Assembly (NCBI GenBank): GCA_002919195.1
Contig: PKEU01000111.1
Coordinates: 1-35,416, forward strand
DNA from: a bacterium
GTDB lineage: Bacteria; Bacillota; Limnochordia; DTU080; RSA5
Direction of reading: 5' to 3'
Length of the DNA: 35,416 nucleotides
Numbering within the stretch: position 1 is the first letter of the stretch; every line of letters starts with the position of its first letter. A model generated the notes under the pieces. The model was not told the DNA's origin and did no database searches. It saw only the letters and a program-made list of their open reading frames with translations. A program made the translations under genes and the position numbers. Below, one piece after another: positions 9,003-17,683 of the stretch.

Positions 9003-10937
9003 ATGGATGGCAAGTTTCAGCGCTTGTTGACCCCCGGCCAAATCGGGAGCGTCACCTTGCGCAACCGGGTGGTGATGGCGCCGATCGACTCGATCTTTGC
9101 CACCGAGTTCGGCGCCTCCAACGAACGGCACCGGCGCTACCTCGCGGCCCGGGCGGCGGGAGGCGTCGGGCTGATCATCAGCGACAACTTGGCCACGGAG
9201 TATCCCCGGGGCGCCGTGGGCTCCCGGGCGATGCGCATCGATGAAGACAGGTTTATCGCTTCCCTCAATGAGCTGGTCGAGGAAGTGCACTTCTGGGGCG
9301 CCCGGATCGTCGGCCAGCTGTGCCATGCGGGCCGGCAGACCACCCTGGGCGCGACCCAAGGAGAGGAGCTGATTTCCGCTTCGGCGGTTCCCTGGCTGGC
9401 CTCCGACGGCGTGCCCCGTGAGCTGACGGTGCAAGAGATCAAGGAGATCGTCAGGAAGTTTGCCGATGCAGCCGTGCGGCTCGAGCAGGCGAAATTTGAC
9501 GGCGTCGAGATCCACGCCGCGCACGGTTACCTCCTCTCGTCCTTCCTGTCGCCCGCTCTCAACCGGCGGACGGATGAGTACGGCGGGTCCACCGAAAACC
9601 GTGCCCGGATCGTCTTGGAGATCATCGAAGAGATCCGCCGGCGCACCCGGCCCGGCTTTCTCGTCTTGGTGCGGATGAACTGCCGCGACGGCATCCCGGG
9701 TGGTATCGAACCCGACGAGGCTGTCCGGCTGGCCCGCCTCTTTGAGCGGGCGGGCGTCGACGCGCTCAACGTCTCGGCCGGCACCTACGAGGCGCCCGCG
9801 CTCACCTTCCCGCCCTTCTTGTCGCCCGACGGAGCGTTGCTCTCCGACATTCGCAAGATCAAGGAAGCGGTCGCGATCCCGGTCATCGGCGTCGGCAAGA
9901 TCCTCACCCCCGAGCGGGCGGAAAAGGCGCTGGCCGACGGCGACGTGGACTTTGTCGCGCTGGGCCGGGCGCTGATCGCCGATCCTGAATGGGTCAACAA
10001 GGCCCAGGCCGGGGAACCCGAAAAGATCCGGCCGTGCATCGCGTGCAACAACGGCTGTATCCACCGCATCGACCAAAACCTCATCATGCAGTGCAACGTC
10101 AACCCCTTTATCGGCCGGGAGGCGGCTTTGCGCATGCCGCCGGCGGCCCGGAAAAAGCGCGTCCTGGTGGTGGGGGCGGGCCCGGCGGGCGCGGAGTTTG
10201 CCCTGCGGGCCAAGGAACTGGGCCACGAGGTGCTGGTGGTGGAAGCCGCGGACCGCATCGGCGGCCAGCTGGTGTACGCCCAGAAACCTTCTTTTAAGCG
10301 GGAGCTGGGACGGCTCGCCACCTACTACGAGCGGCGGCTGGCCGATGAGGGCGTCGACGTCGAGCTGGGCAAGAGCGCGACGGCGGAGTTTGTCGACCGG
10401 TGGAATCCCGACGAGATCGTGCTGGCAACGGGCAGCACCCCGTGGGTGCCCGAGCGTTTCCGCGGGCTCGACGACGCCTACACCTACGAAGACGCCTTGA
10501 GGGGCAAGGCTGATTTGACCCGCTCCGTCGTCGTGGTAGGCGCCGGCTCGATCGGCTGCGAAGTGGCGGTCTACGCCGCCCAGCAGGGGGCTGAGGTGAC
10601 CATCGTCGAGCGGGAGCAGGAGATTCTCGCCGGTGTCGACCCCAGCGTGAGGCAGCGCTTTGAGGAGCTCTTTTCCGAGCTCGGGATCCAGGTGCGGACA
10701 GGCATCGAGATCGAAAGCGCCGGGACGGGCCGGCTGGAAGGCGTCTCCCGCGCTGGAGACGAGGCGTTTTCGCTCGGGTACGAGACGCTGGTCTTTGCCA
10801 CCGGGCGGCAGCCTGACACCCGGCTGGTCCCCGTCTTGCAGGGCCGCCGGCCGGTGCACCTGATCGGCGACTGCCGCCAGGCGGCCTCGATCTTGGAAGC
10901 GACGCGCCAAGCTGTCTTTCTCGCGGAGAGGATCTAG
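9003..10937 (+). CDS. OYE-family NADH:flavin oxidoreductase / 2,4-dienoyl-CoA reductase-like protein (FMN, 4Fe-4S, FAD/NAD domains)
   Basis: OYE barrel (AHGYLLSSFLSPALNRRTDEYGGSTENRARI), C-x2-C-x3-C-x11-C cluster motif (CIACNNGCIHRIDQNLIMQC), and dinucleotide-binding GAGPAG and GAGSIGCE. Start set at ATG 9003 instead of the track start 8898. Confidence 0.93.
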   Translation: MDGKFQRLLTPGQIGSVTLRNRVVMAPIDSIFATEFGASNERHRRYLAARAAGGVGLIISDNLATEYPRGAVGSRAMRIDEDRFIASLNELVEEVHFWGARIVGQLCHAGRQTTLGATQGEELISASAVPWLASDGVPRELTVQEIKEIVRKFADAAVRLEQAKFDGVEIHAAHGYLLSSFLSPALNRRTDEYGGSTENRARIVLEIIEEIRRRTRPGFLVLVRMNCRDGIPGGIEPDEAVRLARLFERAGVDALNVSAGTYEAPALTFPPFLSPDGALLSDIRKIKEAVAIPVIGVGKILTPERAEKALADGDVDFVALGRALIADPEWVNKAQAGEPEKIRPCIACNNGCIHRIDQNLIMQCNVNPFIGREAALRMPPAARKKRVLVVGAGPAGAEFALRAKELGHEVLVVEAADRIGGQLVYAQKPSFKRELGRLATYYERRLADEGVDVELGKSATAEFVDRWNPDEIVLATGSTPWVPERFRGLDDAYTYEDALRGKADLTRSVVVVGAGSIGCEVAVYAAQQGAEVTIVEREQEILAGVDPSVRQRFEELFSELGIQVRTGIEIESAGTGRLEGVSRAGDEAFSLGYETLVFATGRQPDTRLVPVLQGRRPVHLIGDCRQAASILEATRQAVFLAERI

Positions 10938-10941
10938 TGCC

Positions 10942-12114
10942 ATGACGACCCACGGCGACAAAAAGAGAGCCCTGGTCATCGGGACCATGGACACCAAGCA
11001 GGAAGAGATCCGGTACTTGTGCTCTCGCCTCGAGGAGCTGGGGCTTGGGGCAGAGATCGTCGACTCCACCCCGGCGCAGTGGATGACCCTCGAGGATGGG
11101 CGCTCATCGCGCGACGAGGTGATGCGCCTTGCCGCCGCGCGCATCGCCGAGCACGTGCAGGCTCTTGCGGCCCAGGGCCAGGCGGACGGCGTGGTGGCCA
11201 TCGGCGGCGCCTCGGGAGCGGCCTTGGCCGCCCCTGCGCTCCAGTCGCTGCCGCTCGGCTTTCCCAAGGTGCTGGTGAGCCCGGTGGCCAGCGGCGACAC
11301 CGCGCCCTACGTCGACACGTCCGATGTGGTGCTGATCCCGCCGATCGTCGACTTCGTCGGCCTAAACGCGTACGCGCAAAGGGCGCTGGACAGCGCGGCG
11401 GTCACCCTCGCGGCGCTCATCGAGCGATACCAGCCGTACCCCGACGCGGGCGCGTCGACCCTCGCGGCCACCGCCTTTGGGGTGACATCGCCCCTCGTCT
11501 CGCTCTTGCACGAGCGGCTCAAAGCCGAAGGGCTTCGCCAGGCGGTCTTTGTCTGCAACGGCACCGGCGGCCGGGCCTACGAGCGGTTTGTGGCCGAAGG
11601 CAGGGTGTTTGGCGCCTTCGACGTGACGACCTCGGAGCTCGCCGACGAGCTCTTTGGCGGGGTGTTGTCGGCGGGCCCCGCCCGGCTCACCACGGCGGCG
11701 CGCCTTGGCGTGCCCCAGGTCGTCCTGCCCGGCGCGATGGACTTCATCAATTTCGGGCCCGTGGAGACGGTGCCCGAAGTCTTTCGCGATCGGCCGATCA
11801 TCCGGCATACGCCGCAGGTGACGCTGGTGCGGACGAGTCCCGAGGAAAACGAACGCCTGGCGCAGACGATGGCCCAGCGGCTTCGCGCCGGAGGCGGCTC
11901 CTTGACCATCGTCGTCCCCTTGCGCGGCTTTTCGAAAGTGAGCGAGCCGGGCCGGCCGTTTTACGACCCCAAAGCCGACCGCGCCTTCCTCGACACGCTG
12001 GTGCGCGAGCTGGGAAGCGACCCCATCATCACCGTCGATGCCCCGCTCAACAGCGACGAAGTCGCGGCCGCGGTGCTCAAGGCGAGCGAGCCGTGGCGCC
12101 GCGCCCGGAGGTGA
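10942..12114 (+). CDS. UPF0261 / Tm-1-like ATP-binding domain protein
   Basis: ALVIGTMDTKQEEIRYLCSRLEELGLGAEIVDST, GGASGAALAAPALQSLPLGFPKVLVSPVASGDTAPYVDTSDVVL and VVLPGAMDFINFGP are characteristic of the UPF0261 family. Confidence 0.92.
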   Translation: MTTHGDKKRALVIGTMDTKQEEIRYLCSRLEELGLGAEIVDSTPAQWMTLEDGRSSRDEVMRLAAARIAEHVQALAAQGQADGVVAIGGASGAALAAPALQSLPLGFPKVLVSPVASGDTAPYVDTSDVVLIPPIVDFVGLNAYAQRALDSAAVTLAALIERYQPYPDAGASTLAATAFGVTSPLVSLLHERLKAEGLRQAVFVCNGTGGRAYERFVAEGRVFGAFDVTTSELADELFGGVLSAGPARLTTAARLGVPQVVLPGAMDFINFGPVETVPEVFRDRPIIRHTPQVTLVRTSPEENERLAQTMAQRLRAGGGSLTIVVPLRGFSKVSEPGRPFYDPKADRAFLDTLVRELGSDPIITVDAPLNSDEVAAAVLKASEPWRRARR

Positions 12115-12230
12115 AACCTTCGTGGGGCGGCAGCGCCTTGCCTTGCGGCCTGTCCGGTGATCCGGGCACCGGCCCTCGCGAGGAGCTGCTTTGAGACAAC
12201 TTACCTGACTTTCAATTGAGGTGAAGACCG

Positions 12231-13064
12231 ATGGCACGCAAGCAGTGGACCCGAGACGAGTTTTTGGAAAGGCTTCGAGCGTCGATCGCCCAAGGGAGGC
12301 CCATCATCGGAGCCGGCGCCGGGACGGGCCTGGTGGCCAAGGCCGCACAAGCGGGCGGCGCGGACTTCATCGCGGTGTACTGCACTTCCAAGGCCCGCCA
12401 CAAAGGGTTTCCTACCAGCATCATCGGCGATCCTAACGAGATCACCTTGGAGCTCGTGGAAGAGGTGAGCCGGGTGGTCAAAGAGACTCCCATCGTGGCC
12501 GGCCTGCACGCCACCGACCCCACGCGCGAGGTGGAGGAGGTGCTCGACCGCTTTCGCGAGCTGGGCTGCGCCGGGGTGATCAACTACCCCTCCATGGGCC
12601 TCTACGGGCGGGAGTACATCGGCGGCCCGGTCTCGTACCAGCAGGGGCTCGAGATTGAAAAGGCCGCGATGGAGCTGGCCCGGGAGCGGGGGATGGTGGC
12701 GATGACCTACGTCTACCGCCCCGAGGAGGCAGAGTACTTTGCGCCGGCCGTGGACGTCATCGTCGCCCACGCGGGGTGGACCGTCGGCGGCATGGCGGGC
12801 GCGCCGCCGACGATGACGATCGAGGAAGCGGCGGCGGCGATCAACGCGCAGATCGCGGCGGGCCGGGCCACGGGCGCCGACGTGATCTATCTCGGCCACG
12901 GCGGCCCCTTTGCCACGCCGGAAGATACCCGGGCGCTCTATGAGCTCACCCAGGCCAGCGGCTTCGTCGGCGCCTCCAGCATCGAGCGGATCCCCGTGGA
13001 ACGGGCCGTGATGCAGACGGTCGAGCAATTTAAAGCGATTCCTTTGAAAGACGTGAATTCTTGA
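12231..13064 (+). CDS. Phosphoenolpyruvate hydrolase-like TIM-barrel protein (related to the Tm-1 C-terminal domain)
   Basis: GRPIIGAGAGTGLVAKAAQAGGADFIAVY, PIVAGLHATDPTREVEEVLDRFRELGCAGVINYPSMGLYG, HAGWTVGG; adjacent to the UPF0261 gene. Confidence 0.9.
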   Translation: MARKQWTRDEFLERLRASIAQGRPIIGAGAGTGLVAKAAQAGGADFIAVYCTSKARHKGFPTSIIGDPNEITLELVEEVSRVVKETPIVAGLHATDPTREVEEVLDRFRELGCAGVINYPSMGLYGREYIGGPVSYQQGLEIEKAAMELARERGMVAMTYVYRPEEAEYFAPAVDVIVAHAGWTVGGMAGAPPTMTIEEAAAAINAQIAAGRATGADVIYLGHGGPFATPEDTRALYELTQASGFVGASSIERIPVERAVMQTVEQFKAIPLKDVNS

Positions 13065-13083
13065 AACAGGGGGATGGGCTTTC

Positions 13084-13998
13084 ATGCGAGTAATAGTTAC
13101 AGGCGCGGCAGGTGGCATCGGCCGGCACATCCTCAACTATTTTGGGAAGGATTTCAAGATTGTTGGTTTTGATACGGTCCAGGGGCCCGAAATGGAGCAC
13201 GTGGAGTGGGTGATCGGCGATATCCTCGACGTGGACCGGTTGACCCAGGCAGCCCGGGGGTGCGACGCCATGATTCACCTGGCCGGCATCCCCATCTACA
13301 ACCCCGACCGCGACCTGGACATCGGGCGGGTCAACATCTACGGCATGCAGTGCGCCGTCGAAGCGGCGGCGAGGGCCGGGGTCAAGCGCTTTGCTTACGC
13401 GAGCAGCATCTGCGCCACGTCGTTTATCTTTTGGCAGGAGCGCCGGACCCCCAAGTACTTCCCGGTCGATGAGGAGTACTTCGACATGCCCGACGACATC
13501 TACGGGCTCAGCAAGTTTTTCAACGAGCGGATCGCCTGGGCGTACCAGCGCCGCTACGGCATCGAGACGGTAGGGCTTAGGATGGCCACCGTTTGGCTGC
13601 CGGATCACGAACCCACGGATCAGCTGCTCCGGGATCTCTTGAAACCCGAGCACGACGACAATCTCAAGTTTCGCGACCTGCGCTGGCAATATCTGGACGT
13701 ACGCGACGCGGCACAAGCTTTCTACCTGGCGGTGACCCATCCCAAGGCGGTCGGGATCTTTAACGTGGGCGCGGCCGATTCGCCGGGAGGGGACTGGCGC
13801 CTTTGGGTGCAAGAGCTCTATCCCGACGTGCCGGTCCTGCGGCAGCCTGGGGAGTATCTGGCCGATCTCACCCTGCCGCTTTGGTCGATCCGCAAACTCT
13901 CCCAAGAGGCTGGGTATCAGCCGAAGCACAGCTGGCAAGAGTACCCCGTCTTCGTGGAAGAGCTAGAGAAGTATAAAGAGCGCGTGGGCGCCAAGTAG
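13084..13998 (+). CDS. NAD-dependent epimerase/dehydratase family protein (uronate-dehydrogenase-like SDR)
   Basis: GAAGGIG Rossmann motif, AMIHLAGIP, YASS, and YGLSKFFNERIAW (YxxxK). Confidence 0.88.
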   Translation: MRVIVTGAAGGIGRHILNYFGKDFKIVGFDTVQGPEMEHVEWVIGDILDVDRLTQAARGCDAMIHLAGIPIYNPDRDLDIGRVNIYGMQCAVEAAARAGVKRFAYASSICATSFIFWQERRTPKYFPVDEEYFDMPDDIYGLSKFFNERIAWAYQRRYGIETVGLRMATVWLPDHEPTDQLLRDLLKPEHDDNLKFRDLRWQYLDVRDAAQAFYLAVTHPKAVGIFNVGAADSPGGDWRLWVQELYPDVPVLRQPGEYLADLTLPLWSIRKLSQEAGYQPKHSWQEYPVFVEELEKYKERVGAK

Positions 13999-14127
13999 CC
14001 CGCGGAAAACCCTCAAGCTCGCGGTGGAGGTATCCGATGTTACCAAGTGGGCGCCTCGCCGCGGCGGGAGGGTGGAGGGAGCTCCCACCGGATCGCCGCC
14101 GGCTGGAGGTTGCGGCTTCCGGCGGTG

Positions 14128-14820
14128 ATGCGGCTCCTTGCCCCGCGGGCCAAGCCGCCCGCTGCGCTGGGTAGCGAGGCGCAAGATTTGGAACTGCTAG
14201 CAGACAAGGCCTACAGGTTAATCAAGACGCAGATTTTGGGGGGCAAATTTCCTCCCAACACGCCACTGCCGGAGGCAGAGCTGCAGCGGAGTCTCGAGAT
14301 GGGACGGACGCCGATTCGCGAGGCTCTCATCCGGTTGCAGCAAGAAGGGCTGGTGCAGATTGTGCCCCGGAGGGGGGCCTTTGTGCAGACCTTGACGCTC
14401 AACGACGCGCGCGACCTTTACCACGTGCGCTCGATCTTGGAGCCCGAGGCGGTCCGCCTTGCGTCGCGCCACATCTCGCCCGGCGAGCTCGAGGCGCTCG
14501 CCAAGGAGTTTCGCGAGCTTTTGGCCGACGAGGACGCCATCGATCTTGAGGAGCTCATCCAACTCGATCAAAAGCTGCACCGGCTCTTTCTCGAAAGGTG
14601 CGGGAATCCCTATCTCGCCGAGGCTTTAGAGAGGCTGCACAACCACAGCCAGCTGGCTTGGGCCCTCTCCGCACAAAACCGGGCGGAGATGCTCCAGGCT
14701 TGCAAAAACCACCTGGCTTTGATCGAGAGCTTGCAACAAGGCGACGTGGAAAAGGCCGCGGGCATGATGCGTGAGCACGTGCTGGCCATGTACCGGGCGA
14801 TCTCGACGCTGACCCGCTAA
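14128..14820 (+). CDS. GntR family transcriptional regulator, FCD subfamily
   Basis: wHTH (LIKTQILGGKFPPNTPLPEAELQRSLEMGRTPIREALIRLQQEGLVQIVPRRGAFV) plus an FCD all-helical domain. Start uncertain (14047-14128). Confidence 0.92.
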   Translation: MRLLAPRAKPPAALGSEAQDLELLADKAYRLIKTQILGGKFPPNTPLPEAELQRSLEMGRTPIREALIRLQQEGLVQIVPRRGAFVQTLTLNDARDLYHVRSILEPEAVRLASRHISPGELEALAKEFRELLADEDAIDLEELIQLDQKLHRLFLERCGNPYLAEALERLHNHSQLAWALSAQNRAEMLQACKNHLALIESLQQGDVEKAAGMMREHVLAMYRAISTLTR

Positions 14821-14920
14821 AACGCGGTTTTTCGCCGCTTCGTTTCAGGCTCGTGGCGCCCCGGCGCCGGCGTGAAGGGAAGGACGGTACCGGTGAGCCG
14901 GCACGTGTTGCCGCAGTGAT

Positions 14921-14953
14921 ATATTTTGTGTATATTTCGCGTACATAAACGCG
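14921..14953. promoter_or_regulatory. 11-bp-phased ATAT repeat array upstream of the ABC importer
   Basis: ATATTTTGTGT / ATATTTCGCGT / ACATAAACGCG in register at 11-bp steps between the GntR gene and the SBP gene. Confidence 0.5.
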
Positions 14954-15084
14954 GCCGGCTTGGGGGGTGGAGGCTTTCGCGGGTTTAGCGGGCGTCTAAC
15001 GGGCGCCGGCCGGGAGGGGCCGGAAAAGCAGACAAGACCTGACACATTGCCACGGTGCAACACGAGACCAATGGAGGGAGAGGC

Positions 15085-16080
15085 ATGCTCAAAAGACGCG
15101 GGATTCACACCATCGTGCTGATCGCAGCGCTCATCGCTCTCTTGGGCGGCGCTGTGTCGGCCCAAAACGTCTACACGATCGCGACCGTCTTTAAGCTGTA
15201 TGGAGACGACTGGTTCCTCGCGATGGAAGAGGGCGTCAAGCAGTTTGAGCGCGATACCGGCCACAGGACCATCATGACCGGCCCGCCGCTTGTCGACGCG
15301 GCCTTGCAGGTGCAGGTGATCGAGGACCTCATCGCGCAACGGGTCGACGCGATCACGGTCGCTCCCATCTCGGTGGAGTCGCTGGAGCCGGTGCTCAAGA
15401 AAGCCATGGACGCTGGCATCGTCGTCATTGTGGTGGAGGGCTCCAATCAGGCCAACAGCCACTACAACCTCGAGGCCTTTGATCCCGCCGAGTACGGCGC
15501 GTTCATGATGGACCGGCTGGCGGCCCTGATGGGCGAAGAGGGCGAGTACGTCACCTTTGTCGGCTCGCTCACCACCAGGTTGCAGATGGAGGTCGTCGAC
15601 GGGGCCATCGCTCGCCAGGAGGCGGCTTATCCCCGGATGAAGCAGGTGCGCGACCGGGTCACCTCCGACAGCAGCCAAGCCCAGGCCTACCGCTTGACCA
15701 AAGAGCTCCTCGTCACCTATCCCAACCTGGTGGGCGTTTTGAACACCGCGGCGCCCGAAGCGGCGGGCATCGGTTTGGCCATCGAGGAGATGGGCTTGGA
15801 AGACGAGACCTTTGTCGTCGGGACCAGCCTGCCGTCGGTGGCGGGGCAGTACCTTGAGACCGGCGCCGTCGACATCATCACCTTCTGGGATCCCCGGGCC
15901 CAGGCCTACGCCATGAACAAGCTGGCCCTCATGGTGCTGGAAGGCGAGCCCATCTACGACGGCATGGACCTCGGCATCCCCTATCCGGGCTACGACAATT
16001 TGCGCCTCGTGGGCAAGGTTCTCTACGGGCGAGGCTGGATCGAGGCCACGGCCGAAAACATGCACGAGTACCCGTTCTAA
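15085..16080 (+). CDS. Sugar ABC transporter substrate-binding protein (Peripla_BP_4/ribose-type)
   Basis: Signal peptide, then NVYTIATVFKLYGDDWFLAMEEGVKQF..., LIAQRVDAITVAPISVESLEPVLKKAMDAGI; SD GGAGGGAG before ATG 15085; followed by ribose-type ABC genes. Confidence 0.93.
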   Translation: MLKRRGIHTIVLIAALIALLGGAVSAQNVYTIATVFKLYGDDWFLAMEEGVKQFERDTGHRTIMTGPPLVDAALQVQVIEDLIAQRVDAITVAPISVESLEPVLKKAMDAGIVVIVVEGSNQANSHYNLEAFDPAEYGAFMMDRLAALMGEEGEYVTFVGSLTTRLQMEVVDGAIARQEAAYPRMKQVRDRVTSDSSQAQAYRLTKELLVTYPNLVGVLNTAAPEAAGIGLAIEEMGLEDETFVVGTSLPSVAGQYLETGAVDIITFWDPRAQAYAMNKLALMVLEGEPIYDGMDLGIPYPGYDNLRLVGKVLYGRGWIEATAENMHEYPF

Positions 16081-16101
16081 TTTGGACAGCAGGCCCCGAT
16101 C

Positions 16102-16135
16102 GGGACGGGCGTCTCCGTGCCGGGATGCCCGTCCC
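16102..16135 (+). other. Stable intercistronic hairpin downstream of the SBP gene
   Basis: GGGACGGGC (16102-16110) / GCCCGTCCC (16127-16135), 9-bp perfect stem. Confidence 0.7.
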
Positions 16136-16180
16136 TTGCTCTTAGAGCATCGAGCGGCCGCGCGCTTGGGCGGGGTGGGT

Positions 16181-17674
16181 ATGCCAGAGACCATCATAGC
16201 ATTGAAGGAAGTCCACAAGTGGTTTGCGGGCGTCCACGCCCTACGGGGGGTGAGCCTGAGGCTCGAGCGGGGTGAAGTGCACTCTCTGGTGGGGGAAAAC
16301 GGCTCGGGCAAATCGACGCTCATCAAGATCATCGCAGGTGTGCACGCGCCCGACCGGGGCGAAGTGTTGATCAACGGCAAGGTCTACCCGCGCCTTACAC
16401 CCCTCGATGCCATCCGCGAGGGCGTGCAAGTCATCTACCAGGATTTTTCCCTCTTTCCCAACCTGAGCGTCGCGGAAAACATCGTCCTCACCCGGGCGCT
16501 CGCTGCTGGGCAGCGCTGGATCGACCGGCGCCAGATGCGGGAGCAAGCCCGGGCGGCGATGGCGAGGATCGGGGTCGAGCTGGACCTCGAGGCGCCTGTG
16601 GAGGAGCTGCCGGTCGCGCAAAAGCAGCTGGTGGCGATCTGCCGGGCGCTGGTCGACAACGCCCGGCTCATCATCATGGACGAGGCGACGACGGCCCTCA
16701 CGGAACGGGAGATCCGCGCCCTCTTTGAGGTGGTCAAGGCCCTCAAAGCCCAGGGGATTGCCACGCTCTTTGTGAGCCATAAACTCAACGAAGTGCTGGA
16801 AATCGCGGACAACGTCACCATCGTCCGTAACGGGACGGTCGTGGCCGCAGGGCCGGTCGCCCAGTACAGCCGGTCCGCGCTCATCCGGCATATGACGGGC
16901 CGCGACGTGGACGAAATGACTTACCAGGGCCCGCAAAAGCCCAGCGGGGACCCGGTGCTGGAGGTTCGAGGCCTCGGCAAGGCGGGGAGGTTTTTCGACG
17001 TCTCCTTCCGGCTCCACGCGGGGGAAGTGCTGGGACTTGCGGGGGTGCTGGGCGCTGGGCGCACCGATCTGGCCTTGGCCCTCTTTGGCCTGCGGCCCGC
17101 CGACCAGGGAGAGATCCGCATCGACGGGCGGCCGGTGAAAATCCGGAGCGTGCGCGACGCCATCGCCCACCGCATCGCCTATGTGCCGGAGGACCGCCTG
17201 ACCGAGGGGCTGTTTATGTCGCAGTCCATCGGCCGCAACATCTTGGTGAGCAGCCTCGACCGGCTGGCGGGGCGCGCGAGCGTCGTCGACCGGGCCCAAG
17301 CCCAAGCCATAGTGGCCCGCTGGATCCGGGAGTTCCGGATCGTCACCCCTTCGGCGGAGCAGCCGGTGGAGACCCTCTCGGGCGGCAACCAGCAGCGGGT
17401 GGTCCTTTCCCGGTGGCTCGCGACATCCCCCCGGATCCTGATCCTCAACGGCCCGACGGTGGGGGTCGACGTCGGCTCCAAGAGCGAGATCCACGAGACG
17501 ATCCAAGAGCTGGCGCGCGGGGGAATGGCCGTCCTCTTGATCTCCGACGACCTGAGGGAAGTGTTGCAAAACTGCAACCGCATCCTGGTGATGAAAGACG
17601 GGCGGCTGGTCGCCGAGCATCAGGCGGGCGCCGTCACCGAAGCGGAGCTGGCCCGGCAGCTCTCGGGAGGATAG
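16181..17674 (+). CDS. Sugar ABC transporter ATP-binding protein (two ABC domains, RbsA/XylG type)
   Basis: Walker A GENGSGKST; LPVAQKQLVAICRAL; second-half LSGGNQQRVVLSRWLATSPRILILNGPTVGVDVGSK. Confidence 0.95.
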   Translation: MPETIIALKEVHKWFAGVHALRGVSLRLERGEVHSLVGENGSGKSTLIKIIAGVHAPDRGEVLINGKVYPRLTPLDAIREGVQVIYQDFSLFPNLSVAENIVLTRALAAGQRWIDRRQMREQARAAMARIGVELDLEAPVEELPVAQKQLVAICRALVDNARLIIMDEATTALTEREIRALFEVVKALKAQGIATLFVSHKLNEVLEIADNVTIVRNGTVVAAGPVAQYSRSALIRHMTGRDVDEMTYQGPQKPSGDPVLEVRGLGKAGRFFDVSFRLHAGEVLGLAGVLGAGRTDLALALFGLRPADQGEIRIDGRPVKIRSVRDAIAHRIAYVPEDRLTEGLFMSQSIGRNILVSSLDRLAGRASVVDRAQAQAIVARWIREFRIVTPSAEQPVETLSGGNQQRVVLSRWLATSPRILILNGPTVGVDVGSKSEIHETIQELARGGMAVLLISDDLREVLQNCNRILVMKDGRLVAEHQAGAVTEAELARQLSGG

Positions 17675-17683
17675 ATCGACCAT

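Noticed and set aside
8853-11300. 815-aa minus-strand ORF antisense to OYE
   Set aside because: High-GC antisense ORF; composition is rich in R/G/H/D with no domain signature, while the plus strand encodes a clear OYE protein.
14845-16380. 511-aa minus-strand ORF antisense to SBP
   Set aside because: Spurious high-GC antisense frame over a clear SBP gene.
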